This document shows positions 1 through 8,605 of a stretch of DNA of 64,000 nt, piece after piece; within the stretch, counting starts at the first letter, position 1; each line of letters starts with the position of its first letter. The position numbers were made by a program, and so were the translations under genes. This stretch comes from JAADJA01 sp963840975 (GTDB lineage Bacteria; Bacteroidota; Bacteroidia; Bacteroidales; JAADJA01), in NCBI GenBank assembly GCA_963840975.1, contig CAWJBC010000016.1, forward strand, positions 141,637 through 205,636, written 5' to 3'. The notes beneath the pieces are model-generated. The model had not been told where the DNA came from and did no database searches. It saw only the letters and a program-made list of their open reading frames with translations.

Positions 1-258
1 GATAACGGAATTAATACTTCTGCACAAAACCAGACTTTTAAAGCTTATTTCTCACAGGCTTTGAATGTGGTTTCAAATCCCGGAATAACAATATCCCCAG
101 ATTATTTTTGGTTAATCCCTTCGGGCAATGTAGGTGAAGACATGGCTCCGGTTCCAGACAGCTGGTATCTCGAAGTAAATTATAAAGGTGCTTTCGGAAC
201 TGTAAACTGGGCAAAGGACTGGACATTACTCAGCCAATCCGGGATGATGGATCAATAA
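1..258 (+). CDS. C-terminal end of an unidentified protein (cut by window edge)
   Basis: The reading frame is open from base 1 and ends with TAA after residues ending SGMMDQ; the start lies outside the window. The visible 85 residues are rich in aromatic and polar residues and end in a stretch (YKGAFGTVNWAKDWTLLS) of a kind I associate with the ends of secreted Bacteroidota surface proteins, but I cannot name the family. No catalytic motif is visible. It is convergent with radA. An internal TTG at 61 is unlikely to be the true start because the frame continues upstream. Confidence 0.6.
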   Translation, partial: DNGINTSAQNQTFKAYFSQALNVVSNPGITISPDYFWLIPSGNVGEDMAPVPDSWYLEVNYKGAFGTVNWAKDWTLLSQSGMMDQ

Positions 259-327
259 GGGTGCTTATCCGTCGTTAAAAAAAACGAGAAAATCTTCTAA
301 AGAGAACCTTGTTATTAGATGACAATC

Positions 328-1695
328 TTAACCGAATAATTTGCTGAACACGTCCTCAATTTTACTTACGGCGATAACCTCTATTTTGAATTTTTGAAAA
401 TTGATTCCTTTGAGGTTGTAACGGGATATAAAGATTTTTTCGAAGCCCAGTTTATCCGCTTCAGCTATCCGTTGTTCAATACGGTTAACGGATCTGATCT
501 CCCCCGAAAGCCCTATTTCGCCTGCAAAACAGATATTTTGACCAATTGGAATATCCTCGCTCGAAGACAATACGGCACTCACAACTGCAAGGTCAATGGC
601 TGTATCTTCAACCCTTAGACCTCCCGCAATATTCAGGAAAACATCCTTCACTCCCAATTTAAACCCGCTGCGTTTTTCCAGGACAGCTAAAAGCATGTTC
701 AACCTTCTGGCGTCAAAGCCGGTGGATGAACGCTGAGGCGTTCCGTAAGCTGCGGTGCTCACAAGCGCCTGGGTTTCGATCATCATAGGGCGCATTCCTT
801 CCACCATTGCGGAAATCGCTATTCCACTAAGGTTATCATCACGATGAGAAAGCAGAATTTCTGATGGGTTTTCAACTTCCCGCAAACCTGAATTCTGCAT
901 TTCATAGATGCCAAGCTCGGATGTGCTGCCAAACCTGTTTTTTACACACCTCAAAATACGGTATCCGTAGTTTCTTTCACCTTCGAACTGCAAAACAGTA
1001 TCCACCATGTGCTCAAGGATTTTCGGTCCGGCAAGGGTTCCATCCTTTGTAATATGACCAATAAGGATTACGGGTACGTTTGAAATCTTTGAATATTTCT
1101 GAAATTCAGTTGCGCACTCCCGGATTTGTGAAATACTTCCTGCGGAGGATTCGATGTAATCAGTATGAAGCGTTTGGATGGAATCAACAATGATCATTCC
1201 CGGCTGCAGTTGTTCGATGTGCTGAAAAATATTCTGTGTCTGGGTTTCAGGCAAAACATAACACTCAGAATTCATGATACCAATGCGTTCAGCCCTCATT
1301 TTTATTTGCTGATCACTTTCTTCCCCGGTAACATATAAAACCTTAAAATTCTTAATATTCAACGCCACCTGTAACATAAGGGTTGACTTCCCGATTCCTG
1401 GCTCGCCACCTACAAGCACAAGTGAACCGCTAACAAGCCCGCCTCCTAGCACCCTGTTTAGTTCCTGGTTTGACGTATTGATTCTGATTTCTTTTCCGGC
1501 TTGTATTTCACTTATTTTTTGAGGTTTAACAAAGTCCTTATGAAATTGAACGGGTGATTTGTTTTTGCCGGTTTCACGCTGAATGACTTCTTCGACTAAT
1601 GTATTCCACTCCCCGCAGGAGATGCAACGCCCAACCCATTTTGAGGACTGCGCCCCACAATTTTGACAAAAAAATACGGTGTGTGTTTTTGCCAT
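328..1695 (-). CDS. radA: DNA repair protein RadA (Sms)
   Basis: A 455-residue protein of normal family length. The N-terminal zinc finger has Cys10, Cys13, Cys24 and Cys27. A RecA-like ATPase core follows with Walker A GGEPGIGKST near residue 100, and the RadA signature KNRFG lies near residue 250. The last ~170 residues form the Lon-protease-like domain. RadA is a DnaB-type helicase acting in branch migration of recombination intermediates in the cytoplasm. It is the last gene of a minus-strand run panC-panD-flippase-rfaE2-radA, 19 bp after the adenylyltransferase gene, so co-transcription is likely. The ATG start precedes MAKTHTVFFC, which fits the family. No odd features. Confidence 0.97.
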   Translation of the reverse strand: MAKTHTVFFCQNCGAQSSKWVGRCISCGEWNTLVEEVIQRETGKNKSPVQFHKDFVKPQKISEIQAGKEIRINTSNQELNRVLGGGLVSGSLVLVGGEPGIGKSTLMLQVALNIKNFKVLYVTGEESDQQIKMRAERIGIMNSECYVLPETQTQNIFQHIEQLQPGMIIVDSIQTLHTDYIESSAGSISQIRECATEFQKYSKISNVPVILIGHITKDGTLAGPKILEHMVDTVLQFEGERNYGYRILRCVKNRFGSTSELGIYEMQNSGLREVENPSEILLSHRDDNLSGIAISAMVEGMRPMMIETQALVSTAAYGTPQRSSTGFDARRLNMLLAVLEKRSGFKLGVKDVFLNIAGGLRVEDTAIDLAVVSAVLSSSEDIPIGQNICFAGEIGLSGEIRSVNRIEQRIAEADKLGFEKIFISRYNLKGINFQKFKIEVIAVSKIEDVFSKLFG

Positions 1696-1714
1696 TTAAA
1701 ATTCAATTGAATAA

Positions 1715-2206
1715 TTAGTATTTCTTAATTTTTTCAATGATGGAGCTTGTGGAATATCCTTCCAGGAAGTCAATGGTTACAATCCGGCCTCCATTTTCTT
1801 TCACAATATCCGACCCAACAATTTCATCTGCCTTATAATCGCTTCCTTTTACAAGTATATCAGGCTTTATTTCATTTATCAGATTGTAAGGGGTGGCCTC
1901 ATTGAACAATATTACTCCGTCAACGAATCTCAGAGATGCAAGGATGAGCGATCGGGAATACTGATCAGTGATGGGACGATGTTCGCCTTTGATTTGCCTC
2001 ACCGATTCATCTGTATTTAAACCGATTAATAATTTATCTCCAAGTTTTTTAGCCTGAAATAAATAATCAATGTGTCCCGGATGAATCAGGTCGAAACAAC
2101 CGTTTGTAAACACGATTTTTTTTTGAAAAAAGTGCCAAATGGAAAGTTGTCGCTTCAGTTCCGGTAATTCCAGAACCTTTGATTTTATCAATTCAGGATG
2201 TTGCAT
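1715..2206 (-). CDS. rfaE2: RfaE2/HldE-type nucleotidyltransferase (heptose 1-phosphate adenylyltransferase)
   Basis: A 163-residue stand-alone cytidylyltransferase-like protein. Its nucleotide-binding signature is TNGCFDLIHPGH (HxGH motif near residue 43). A GLNTDESVRQIKG segment and a C-terminal STSSIIEKI motif follow, as in the C-terminal half of HldE. The expected reaction is adenylation of D-glycero-D-manno-heptose 1-phosphate for LPS core synthesis; the kinase half (RfaE1) is not in the window. The start overlaps the end of the upstream flippase-like gene by 14 bp, which supports translational coupling. Bifunctional HldE is excluded by length. Other cytidylyltransferase substrates (glycerol 3-phosphate type) are possible but less likely from the motif context. 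Confidence 0.85.
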   Translation of the reverse strand: MQHPELIKSKVLELPELKRQLSIWHFFQKKIVFTNGCFDLIHPGHIDYLFQAKKLGDKLLIGLNTDESVRQIKGEHRPITDQYSRSLILASLRFVDGVILFNEATPYNLINEIKPDILVKGSDYKADEIVGSDIVKENGGRIVTIDFLEGYSTSSIIEKIKKY

Positions 2207-3209
2207 TTGGTTTGTTATTGATTATGGGTAGCAAAATCATCGAAATCAATCCGAAAATGATAACCATTACTGTTTGACCGGTCCATAACAACCAACCCAG
2301 TGCATATCCTGTAGTTGAGGAAATAGCAAACAGGGCAAGAATTTCAGCGACTATCCAGGGATAAATTCCAATTCCGCCCTGAACCAAAACGATGGCAATA
2401 CTGCCGAAAACCAGTACCGCTAATCCGACGCCAATATCCAGATGACTGGTTTCGGGTAAACAGTAAAAAATGATCCACGTCATTGCCAGATACATTGTCC
2501 AAATAAATACCGTGTGAAAAATGAACCAAAAAGGTTTCTTAATAGTCGCAAGTGATTTAATGCCTTCGAGAAATCCGAGGAATATATTTTTTACCTTAAT
2601 GTAAAATTTTAAATGCGAGATCTTATGTTTGAATTTAATAAAAAGGAAAACCAGAATGACCACCCCGACAATGATCGAATAAAAAATAGTATTTGGATTT
2701 TCGATTTTACCATAATTTTCTGCAATGTTCCGGTATAGCCCAGATTCTTTAAAGAGTTTTAACTTATCAATATGTACAAAAAAACTGATAATAGCAATCA
2801 AACCCAACATCAATACATCCAATCCCCGCTCGGTAACCACTGTACCAAAAGATTTTTGCAGTGGTATTTTTTCATATTTTGTGAGTATCCCGCATCGGGT
2901 AATCTCACCAAGCCGCGGAAGAGCAAGGTTAGCAAAGTAACCAATCATAATGGCAAGAAAAGCATTTTTTTTTCGTGGCACATAACCCATTGGTTCGAGG
3001 AGTATTAGCCAACGGAGCGTACGGCTTATATGACTGAGTGTGGCAAATACAAATGAAACAAGTATCCAATAGTAATTGGCATTGATGAAAGAATCGTAAA
3101 TTTCTTTCTTTTCTTCCGGTGTTAAATTGTGCATGAAAAGCCAGATAAAAAAAATCCCCAGCCCAAGGAAGAAAGTTACTTTTAAAACATTGATGAATGT
3201 CTTTTTCAA
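2193..3209 (-). CDS. Lysylphosphatidylglycerol synthase TM-region/flippase-like membrane protein (UPF0104)
   Basis: A 338-residue integral membrane protein with about eight hydrophobic helices. Features typical of the UPF0104/MprF transmembrane family (Pfam LPG_synthase_TM) are visible: SRTLRWLILLEPMG near residue 65, a GYFANLALPRLGEITRC motif near residue 90, and a GGIGIYPWIV loop near residue 275. The family includes the flippase half of MprF and many proteins of unknown lipid substrate. It has no C-terminal aminoacyl transferase domain, so it is not a full MprF. It follows panD by 5 bp and overlaps rfaE2, an arrangement I regard as common in Bacteroidota. A role in lipid or polyprenyl-linked sugar translocation is inference. 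Confidence 0.85.
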   Translation of the reverse strand: MKKTFINVLKVTFFLGLGIFFIWLFMHNLTPEEKKEIYDSFINANYYWILVSFVFATLSHISRTLRWLILLEPMGYVPRKKNAFLAIMIGYFANLALPRLGEITRCGILTKYEKIPLQKSFGTVVTERGLDVLMLGLIAIISFFVHIDKLKLFKESGLYRNIAENYGKIENPNTIFYSIIVGVVILVFLFIKFKHKISHLKFYIKVKNIFLGFLEGIKSLATIKKPFWFIFHTVFIWTMYLAMTWIIFYCLPETSHLDIGVGLAVLVFGSIAIVLVQGGIGIYPWIVAEILALFAISSTTGYALGWLLWTGQTVMVIIFGLISMILLPIINNKPNATS

Positions 3210-3214
3210 CCGAT

Positions 3215-3562
3215 TTATTTCAGTTTATTATTTTCGTCAGGGAATAAGATGGTGGGCTTGAACAGTTTTGCCTTTTCAAAATCCATGGTGGCATAGGAAA
3301 CAATGATCACTTTATCGCCTACTGCCACTCTTCTCGCTGCCGCTCCATTGAGCGAGATGACTCCCGAACCACGATCTGCTTTGATTACATAAGTATCGAG
3401 CCGTTCACCGTTGTTGATATTATAAATGTGAACCCTTTCGTTTTCGATCAGGTTCGAAGCTTCAATCAGGTCCTCATCAATGGCAATACTGCCGATATAA
3501 TTCAACTCCGAACCGGTAATTGTAGCTCTGTGTATTTTCGATTTAAGAATTTCAATTTGCAT
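3215..3562 (-). CDS. panD: Aspartate 1-decarboxylase
   Basis: A 115-residue proenzyme of normal length. The self-processing site is at Gly24-Ser25 (YIGS), which yields the pyruvoyl cofactor. The AARRV segment and GDKVIIVSYA follow as in other PanD proteins. It makes beta-alanine from aspartate for pantothenate and CoA synthesis and lies 12 bp after panC, whose product uses that beta-alanine. A TAATTTTG sequence (3570-3577 on the minus strand) lies 7 bases before the ATG and resembles a Bacteroidota -7 element, but inside an operon it may be chance. Confidence 0.97.
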   Translation of the reverse strand: MQIEILKSKIHRATITGSELNYIGSIAIDEDLIEASNLIENERVHIYNINNGERLDTYVIKADRGSGVISLNGAAARRVAVGDKVIIVSYATMDFEKAKLFKPTILFPDENNKLK

Positions 3563-3574
3563 GATGCCGCAAAA

Positions 3575-4421
3575 TTAGAAAAATAAAATCATATTATCTA
3601 TCAATCGTATCTTACCGAAATAAACGGCGATACATGCAACGATATTTTTACTTTCATCCCAGTTTTTTATTGGTTTGAGTGAATACATATCCACAATTTC
3701 AAAATATTCAAGCTCTGCATTTTCAATCTGATCGAAAATCTGCTCAATGTGATCCTTTATCTCGCTAAGGGAAGATTGACCTGCCTGGTTTTTCACCCAA
3801 TTTAAGGATTCATAAATCACAGGGGCTTTTCGGCGGGAAGTTTCATCAAGCAACTGATTGCGCGAGCTCATAGCCAGCCCGTCCTCTTCTCTCAAGGTAG
3901 GACAAGGGACGATTTCGACTGGAATATTTTCGTCCCTGACAACTTTCTGGATAATGGCCAATTGCTGATAATCTTTCAGTCCGAAATACGCCCTGTCTGG
4001 GTTGGATGATTTCAAATAGTCTCTTAACAACCACAGCAACTCCATTGAAATGACCGGGACGAAATTTCCCTTCCATTACTTTATCAAGATCACCAAAGTC
4101 ATAAACTTCGGTAACCGGTTCGGGGTACATTTCCGTTTCAGAAGGATAAAACAAAAAATCACAACCTGCCGATTCTAACATCTCTATGTCCAAATCAAGA
4201 TTTCTCGGATATTTCTGCAGATCAGTTTTATTGTTGAATTGAATAGGATTGACAAATATGCTGCACACTACGTAACCATTTTCATCCTTGGCTCTTTTGA
4301 TCAGTGATAAATGTCCCTGATGAAGTGCTCCCATTGTGGGTACAAATCCGATTGAAATCTCCTTATCCCTTATCGTTTGTAAATGAGCTTTGGTTTCTGC
4401 TCTTGTTTCTGAAATTTTCAT
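3575..4421 (-). CDS. panC: Pantoate--beta-alanine ligase, interrupted by one frameshift
   Basis: Two overlapping frames together encode one PanC. The N-terminal frame (from ATG at 4421) has PTMGALHQGHLSL (ATP-binding HxGH) and FVNPIQF, then runs to EIIQP. The C-terminal frame resumes with DRAYFGLKDYQQLA and SSRNQLLDE, ending at 3575. The break is one extra base in the GGG run at 3999-4001 (plus strand). Removing it gives 281 residues, the usual family length. The enzyme joins pantoate and beta-alanine using ATP, the last step of pantothenate synthesis, and is followed by panD. A sequencing error is more likely than a pseudogene because both halves are well conserved. Confidence 0.93.
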
Positions 4422-4465
4422 GATTCAATTCGTTGGATGAAATACTGTTTACATATCTCTATCTG

Positions 4466-4975
4466 TTAATGGGTCTGAAATATTGATAATATATCCTTCT
4501 CAAGTGTCAGGTTTGGGGTTTCGATTATTCTTCCTGTTTCGGCACCGTCCCTGTAAAAAATAAAGGTAGGAACCTTTACGATGTTCAATTCCGAAATATC
4601 CACAGGTCCGGCAGTTTTGTTTTTATCAACGCAAATGATCTCAATCAGTTGGGTGTTATAATCAATCTGATCGAGAATTTTGAAAAAACGGGGAACCTGT
4701 TCTTTACTGTCGTGGCACCAGGTACCAAGAACGATGGTAACCGATTGAGTAAAAATCCCTTTTTTTACCTGGTTTAAAACCTCTTTATCAGGTTCATATT
4801 GGTTATACTCATCAAAAAAGTATTTGGCAAAACTTCCTTTTTGAAGGTCAGCCCTTTCGAATTTGCCGACAAGTATATCCCGGGATTTGTTTTCATCTGT
4901 AATGCTCTCAGACTGCGCTCTAAGCTCAATTGTAAATGACAAGAAAATTAGAATTATAGTGATTAAATATTTCAT
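4466..4975 (-). CDS. Exported thioredoxin-fold protein with WCHD active-site variant
   Basis: A 169-residue protein with a signal peptide (MKYLITIILIFLSFTIELRAQ, cleavage after ~residue 21) and a thioredoxin fold. LGTWCHDSKEQVPRF sits where thioredoxins have WCGPC, and the cis-Pro loop is KVPTFIF. Only the first active-site Cys is kept (C-H-D-S), so it probably does not act as a normal dithiol oxidoreductase; it could bind or reduce through a single thiol. It lies 44 bp upstream of panC in the same direction but is probably a separate function. The family is frequent in Bacteroidota as a thioredoxin family protein of unknown substrate. Confidence 0.75.
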   Translation of the reverse strand: MKYLITIILIFLSFTIELRAQSESITDENKSRDILVGKFERADLQKGSFAKYFFDEYNQYEPDKEVLNQVKKGIFTQSVTIVLGTWCHDSKEQVPRFFKILDQIDYNTQLIEIICVDKNKTAGPVDISELNIVKVPTFIFYRDGAETGRIIETPNLTLEKDILSIFQTH

Positions 4976-5042
4976 GCCTTATAGTTTAAACAATAAATTG
5001 TAAATGTATAAAAGAATTGGAGGATCATGAGTTTTTTACTCA

Positions 5043-5143
5043 ATTCTAATCTCTTTGGGGTTAGTTCCCCGAAGCTCTGCTTCGCATATTTTAAACCTTT
5101 TTCTTAGTGATACCTCGAAAGCTCTGCTTCGAAGTAGTTCATT
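5043..5143. repeat. Hairpin-rich repeat, copy A
   Basis: This is one of two direct copies, ~100 bp each, on either side of the LRR gene. It contains GGGG-TTAGTT-CCCC (5057-5070), then a hairpin CGAAGC-TCT-GCTTCG (5070-5084), a short linker, and a second imperfect hairpin ACCTCGAAAGC-TCT-GCTTCGAAGT (5111-5136). Copy B repeats this order with changes on both sides of the second stem, so the hairpin is kept while its sequence differs. The structure resembles REP-like elements. The TGA stop of the LRR gene (5139-5141) lies inside this repeat. Confidence 0.8.
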
Positions 5144-6074
5144 CACAAATAACAAAACCATCAAAATCACTGGGGAAATTTTCCAGCGTAATATTTGTAA
5201 AAATATCAATGCATGGTGGAGGAAAAGGCAATGTCCAAACACAGATTTTTTGCAAAGTAAACTCCCCATTATTACTAATACGCCGAAGTTTCTGATTTAC
5301 CGATAGATCAAGAAACGCTATTTGATTGTCTCCCAAATAAATGTAACTCAATTCTAAATTGTGAGAAAAATCAATTTCTTCAATTGGGTTACCCTGAATA
5401 TTTATTGACCAAAGATTTGGATTATTTGAAAGGTCAAGCGTACTTATTTGATTTCCATTAAGTCGCAATGAAAATAAGTCAGGTTGGTTGTGAATATTTA
5501 TTTCACTAAAATTATTGCTATCAATTCCTAAACTGAATAGATTAACATTTTGCAAATCAATGGAAACAAGTTGATTATTTCCACAAAAAAGACTCCTGAG
5601 ATTGTTAGTTTTTGGCAATTCAAGATTAGTAAGATTGTTCCCGCCGCAAGAAAGGTACTGAAGGTAAGGCATATTAGATATATCAATGTATATCAATAAA
5701 TTGTTATCACATTCTAAACGCTCAAGCGATGAACTGGAAAAATTAATTGATTCAATATTGCAATCATTACAATCCAGGCTGTTCAAATTGTGAAAATGTT
5801 CTAAACCTTCAAGGTTTCTTACATTTTTATTATTAATGCTTAAGTCATAAATTCTTGCAGCCTCGCCATCACATATTTCTCCATCATTATTTGCATCAAG
5901 GTAACCTTCCCTATCACCATCAGGCACCCAGGTTTTTCGCAATTCTTGTTTAAGTGCAGTATCCGGTATATAAATATTGTAATTACATTCAATTTTTTCA
6001 AATTTGCTGCAACTCTGAAAAGCAATCAATGAGATTAATAAAAGCAAAAAAACAATTAGATTAACTATTCTCAT
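5139..6074 (-). CDS. Leucine-rich-repeat lipoprotein
   Basis: A 311-residue protein with a lipoprotein signal: a hydrophobic N-terminus, then FQSC with Cys at residue 22. After it comes a short calcium-loop-like segment YLDANNDGEICDGEA (residues ~59-73). About eight LRR units of 20-22 residues follow (LEHFHNLNSLDCNDCNIESI, NLRSLFCGNNQLVSIDL and similar). It ends with a Cys-containing cap (KICVWTLPFPPPCIDIF). It is probably a surface-exposed, membrane-anchored binding protein of unknown ligand. It is monocistronic, bracketed by two direct repeats, and its stop codon falls in one of them, hinting at a cassette-like insertion. Confidence 0.85.
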   Translation of the reverse strand: MRIVNLIVFLLLLISLIAFQSCSKFEKIECNYNIYIPDTALKQELRKTWVPDGDREGYLDANNDGEICDGEAARIYDLSINNKNVRNLEGLEHFHNLNSLDCNDCNIESINFSSSSLERLECDNNLLIYIDISNMPYLQYLSCGGNNLTNLELPKTNNLRSLFCGNNQLVSIDLQNVNLFSLGIDSNNFSEINIHNQPDLFSLRLNGNQISTLDLSNNPNLWSINIQGNPIEEIDFSHNLELSYIYLGDNQIAFLDLSVNQKLRRISNNGEFTLQKICVWTLPFPPPCIDIFTNITLENFPSDFDGFVICE

Positions 6075-6202
6075 TTGTATAAAGATTAGTTCATATCAAT
6101 TTTGACCTGCGTCTTGGAAAGATTACAAATCTTGAAGACAAATGTAAATAATTTTACTATTTAATTGCTTTAAAAGAGAGCAATTTCATCATCAATTAAT
6201 TT

Positions 6203-6301
6203 ATTCTAATCTCTCCGGGGTTAGTTCCCCGAAGCTCTGCTTCGTATTAAAAACTGACTTCCAAGTGATACCACGTCAGCTCTGCTGCGAGGTAGTTCAT
6301 T
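6203..6301. repeat. Hairpin-rich repeat, copy B
   Basis: This is a direct copy of the repeat at 5043-5143 in the same orientation. It shares the block from ATTCTAATCTC through GGGGTTAGTTCCCC to GAAGCTCTGCTTCG (to 6244). A second hairpin ACCACGTCAGC-TCT-GCTGCGAGGT follows. Its stem bases differ from copy A, largely in a paired way (CAGC/GCTG against AAGC/GCTT). It sits between the LRR gene start (6074) and the end of the biotin carrier gene (6332). Confidence 0.8.
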
Positions 6302-6331
6302 TTGAAGAGAAATTTATTTTAATGGCCGCTT

Positions 6332-6676
6332 TTATTCGAATTCGATCAGGATTTTTTCCTTATTGACCCTTTCGCCTGCTTTCACATAAACATCTTTGAT
6401 CGTTCCGTCCATCGGGCTGACGATGTCGTTTCTCATTTTCATGGCTTCCAGCACCAGGAGTTTATCGCCTATTTTAACCTTCTTTTTTCTTTTGATGAAA
6501 ACATCGGTGATGGTTCCTGGAATGAAAGCGGTAATTTTTTTGATGTCCTTTGGAGCATAGGGCTTTTTATCCTGATATTTTCTGGTCAACAGGGTTTTGT
6601 ACTTAATGTTTTCAATTAAAAGCGCTTTGTAATTTCCTTTTTGCTGGTCTTGTTGTATATCATTAATGTCAGCCAT
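6332..6676 (-). CDS. Biotin carboxyl carrier protein of an acyl-CoA carboxylase/decarboxylase
   Basis: A 114-residue protein. Its C-terminal ~70 residues form a biotinyl/lipoyl-attachment domain with the biotinylation motif EAMKM (Lys near residue 81), preceded by AFIPGTI and followed by SPMDGTIKDVYVKAGERV. The N-terminal ~40 residues are charged with no known domain. It lies 61 bp downstream of the carboxyltransferase gene on the same strand, so they should work as one enzyme; the carrier swings carboxybiotin to the carboxyltransferase. A biotin carboxylase or a sodium-pumping decarboxylase membrane subunit would be the missing partner, and neither is in the window. Confidence 0.9.
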   Translation of the reverse strand: MADINDIQQDQQKGNYKALLIENIKYKTLLTRKYQDKKPYAPKDIKKITAFIPGTITDVFIKRKKKVKIGDKLLVLEAMKMRNDIVSPMDGTIKDVYVKAGERVNKEKILIEFE

Positions 6677-6737
6677 AATGGAATTTGTGTATGATTAAAC
6701 GATAAAAAGATGAATGATAAATATGTTAGTGCATAAA

Positions 6738-8285
6738 TTAAAAAGGAGGAATGCCATGTTTTTTATCCGGACCTTTTTCGCGTTTCAGCGATGAAACTTC
6801 AAGTGCATGAACAATAAAATTACGTGTTTCTTTGGGTTCGATAACCGCATCAACGAAACCATAAGCAGCGGCAACATAAGGATTGGCAAATTTGCTTTTA
6901 TACTCTTTTATTTTTTGCTTACGCATGTCATCCGGATTTTCTGCGTTTTTAATTTCATTTCTGAAAATGATATTAGCAGCGCCTTCCGGACCCATAACAG
7001 CAATTTCTGCGGTTGGCCATGCACATACAAAATCGGCGCGCAAATGATGCGAACACATGGCAATGTATCCGCCCCCATAAGCCTTTCGCATAATAACCGT
7101 AATCTTGGGAACAGTAGCTTCGCTATAAGCATAAAGAACTTTTGCACCATGCCTGATCACACCTGCATGTTCCTGGTCAATTCCAGGTAAATATCCGGGC
7201 AAATCAACCAGGGTTACCAGCGGAATATTGAAAGCATCGCAATAGCGTATAAACCGTGCAGCTTTATCGGACGAATCCACATCAAGCACTCCTGCCAGAA
7301 CCAAAGGTTGGTTGGCGACAAATCCTACCGTCTGACCTGAAATCCGTGCAAATCCAATCACAAGGTTGGCTGCAAAAAGTTCCTGAACTTCGAGAAATTC
7401 AGAATCGTCAACTATGGATTTGATAACGTCTCTTACGTCGTACGGCAATCTTGGATCTGCGGGTATGATTTCATCAAGGTTAAATTGTCGTGCTTTGGGT
7501 GGCTTTTTTGGAAAAGCTTCCGCCTTTTTATCATTGTTCCAGGGAATGAAACTGATGAGCTGCTTAATCTGGTTAAAACATTCTTCTTCGCTTTGGGCAA
7601 AAAAGTGCGCATTACCTGTAATTTCAGCATGAACTCTTGCTCCGCCCAGTTCTTCCATCGAAATATCTTCACCCAGCACTGTTTTGATAACTTCAGGACC
7701 TGTTATAAACATTTTCGAAACCCCTTCCACTACAAAAACAAAATCAGTGAGAGCCGGAGAGTAAACAGCGCCTCCTGCACACGGTCCGAGAATAACAGAT
7801 ATTTGAGGAATAACGCCGGATGCTTGAGTATTGCGGTAAAAAATCTCACCATAACCTGCGAGTGCATTCACACCTTCCTGTATGCGCGCCCCTCCTGAGT
7901 CATTGATCCCGATTATCGGGATTTTCAGCTTCATGGCATGATCCATGATCTTAATGATCTTCTTGGCGTGTGCCCAACCTAATGAACCTCCTGCTACCGT
8001 GAAATCCTGAGCATAGATACAGACCGGATAACCACTTATGGTACCTGTTCCGGTTACAACACCATCTCCCGGAAGATATTTTTTGTCCATGTCAAAATCC
8101 CTTCCGGCATGTTCCACAAAAAGGTCATATTCGTGGAGAGACTTGGGATCGAGGATGGATAATATACGTTCGCGGGCAGTTTTTTTACCAATGGCTTTTT
8201 GTTTCTCAATTGCTTCTGACCCTCCTCCCTTGATAGCCTCCCGCATTCGCTTTTTGAGATCGGCTGTTTTTTGTTTTAAGCCCAT
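6738..8285 (-). CDS. Acyl-CoA carboxylase carboxyltransferase subunit (propionyl-CoA carboxylase beta / MmdA type)
   Basis: A 515-residue protein of normal length for the PccB/MmdA family. Two crotonase-like halves are visible: the N half with GINDSGGARIQEGVNALAGYGEIF and a GPCAGGAVYSPALTDF oxyanion region, the C half with LVDLPGYLPG, YAYSEATVPKITVI and RKAYGGGYIAM. It transfers carboxyl groups between biotin and short acyl-CoAs (propionyl/methylmalonyl-CoA). It is followed by the biotin carrier. In Bacteroidota the same family serves either propionyl-CoA carboxylation or methylmalonyl-CoA decarboxylation in the succinate-propionate pathway; the window cannot decide between them. Confidence 0.93.
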   Translation of the reverse strand: MGLKQKTADLKKRMREAIKGGGSEAIEKQKAIGKKTARERILSILDPKSLHEYDLFVEHAGRDFDMDKKYLPGDGVVTGTGTISGYPVCIYAQDFTVAGGSLGWAHAKKIIKIMDHAMKLKIPIIGINDSGGARIQEGVNALAGYGEIFYRNTQASGVIPQISVILGPCAGGAVYSPALTDFVFVVEGVSKMFITGPEVIKTVLGEDISMEELGGARVHAEITGNAHFFAQSEEECFNQIKQLISFIPWNNDKKAEAFPKKPPKARQFNLDEIIPADPRLPYDVRDVIKSIVDDSEFLEVQELFAANLVIGFARISGQTVGFVANQPLVLAGVLDVDSSDKAARFIRYCDAFNIPLVTLVDLPGYLPGIDQEHAGVIRHGAKVLYAYSEATVPKITVIMRKAYGGGYIAMCSHHLRADFVCAWPTAEIAVMGPEGAANIIFRNEIKNAENPDDMRKQKIKEYKSKFANPYVAAAYGFVDAVIEPKETRNFIVHALEVSSLKREKGPDKKHGIPPF

Positions 8286-8605
8286 AACTTAAAGTTTGGT
8301 TAATTAATTATGAAACTATTTGTTCGTATTTTATTCAACCTGTGATTTGACAAACCATCCGGGGTTTATTAAAATCTTAAAACAGGCTGTACAGGTTGAA
8401 AAAATTAATTAATCTATTGCAATATTTAAATGAACTATGTCAACTCTTAGTTTACAGTCTGTTATTCGTTCGACGAGCAAGAAAGATGTTAACCGTCTGA
8501 TAATTTTCCATTAAAAAAAATGGCAGGCAAAGATAGAAAATATAAATTAGATTAAACCATCCGATTTTATTTATGATTTTTTTATCTTTGAAAAAACTTG
8601 CATGT
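8286..8605. promoter_or_regulatory. Divergent intergenic region with a possible -7 element
   Basis: This 320 bp AT-rich gap separates the divergent carboxyltransferase and YjbR genes and should hold both promoters. A TATCTTTG sequence at 8583-8590 matches the Bacteroidota -7 consensus TAnnTTTG and would give a leader of about ten bases to the ATG at 8606. I see no clear -33 element, terminator or RNA gene. Confidence 0.35.

Noticed and set aside
5036..5269. 77-codon minus-strand frame through repeat copy A
   Set aside because: The translation mostly reflects the hairpin repeat; the real gene in this place is the LRR protein.
6332..8285. Sodium-pumping methylmalonyl-CoA decarboxylase complex
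   Set aside because: Only the carboxyltransferase and biotin carrier are present; membrane beta and gamma subunits are not adjacent, so the pump type is unproven.
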